Shown: positions 7,627 to 7,679 of the stretch, piece by piece
Position numbering within the stretch: the first letter of the stretch is position 1
Layout of the letters: each line of letters opens with the position of its first letter
Origin: an uncultured Dermabacteraceae bacterium
GTDB lineage: Bacteria > Actinomycetota > Actinomycetes > Actinomycetales > Dermabacteraceae
DNA: 7,679 bases
NCBI GenBank assembly: GCA_943913905.1
Contig: CALTZZ010000111.1
Span: forward strand, 1-7,679
Reading direction: 5' to 3'
The notes under the pieces: model-generated
Told to the model about the DNA's origin: nothing
Databases searched by the model: none
The model's input: only the letters and a program-made list of their open reading frames with translations
Program-made: the position numbers and the translations under genes

Positions 7627-7679
7627 AGCGGATGACGGGACTCGAACCCGCGACCCTCACCTTGGCAAGGTGATGCTCT
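7627..7679 (-). tRNA. tRNA-Gly (anticodon GCC), 5' end outside window
   Basis: The last 53 nt of a minus-strand tRNA gene are present. The anticodon arm is TCACC-TTGCCAA-GGTGA, with loop at 7662-7668 and anticodon GCC at 7666-7664. A 5-nt variable loop follows. The T arm GCGGG-TTCGAGT-CCCGT has its loop at 7640-7646 and one G-U pair at the stem base. The 3' acceptor strand CATCCGC is followed by discriminator U at 7627, as is normal for tRNA-Gly. CCA is not encoded: CGC follows. The D arm and 5' acceptor strand lie beyond the right edge. Confidence 0.95.

Noticed and set aside
1..7679. Search for CRISPR arrays, insertion sequences, phage or defence genes
   Set aside because: I saw no regularly spaced repeats, terminal inverted repeats, transposase or integrase motifs. 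Nearly all bases belong to zapE, treXYZ and the tRNA.

Overview
The window looks like chromosomal DNA from a high-GC Gram-positive bacterium (Actinomycetota). Three things suggest this: the wording of the ZapE/AFG1-type ATPase (Gly-rich linker, then GGFGVGKTH), the gene order treX-treY-treZ, and a moderately high GC content. I cannot name a genus from the sequence alone.

Layout on the + axis: (1) positions 1-893 hold the 3' part of a plus-strand gene for a ZapE/AFG1-family ATPase, whose start lies left of the window. (2) Eleven bases later, converging on it, is a three-gene minus-strand operon that reads right to left: treX (7460 to 5244), treY (5244 to 2725) and treZ (2722 to 905). (3) Upstream of treX is a leader of about 130 bp that probably holds its promoter. 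(4) A strong, nearly symmetric intrinsic terminator sits at 7590-7620. (5) The 3' 53 nt of a minus-strand tRNA-Gly(GCC) gene reach the right edge.

The operon encodes a complete route from glycogen or maltodextrin to trehalose. TreX removes alpha-1,6 branches and gives linear maltooligosaccharides. TreY converts the reducing-end alpha-1,4 bond to alpha,alpha-1,1, giving maltooligosyltrehalose. TreZ cuts off free trehalose. All three are GH13 enzymes with the four conserved regions and catalytic triads intact. The genes are joined tightly: treX and treY share one base, and treY and treZ are two bases apart. Both junctions read TAGTG, and each downstream gene's Shine-Dalgarno sequence lies inside the upstream gene's last codons, so translational coupling is likely.

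I found no mobile element, CRISPR array, prophage or evidently new system. The observations most worth a second look are a marked change in third-position base use along treY, a palindrome in the treX leader where an operator could sit, and the very tight zapE/treZ convergence without an obvious terminator.
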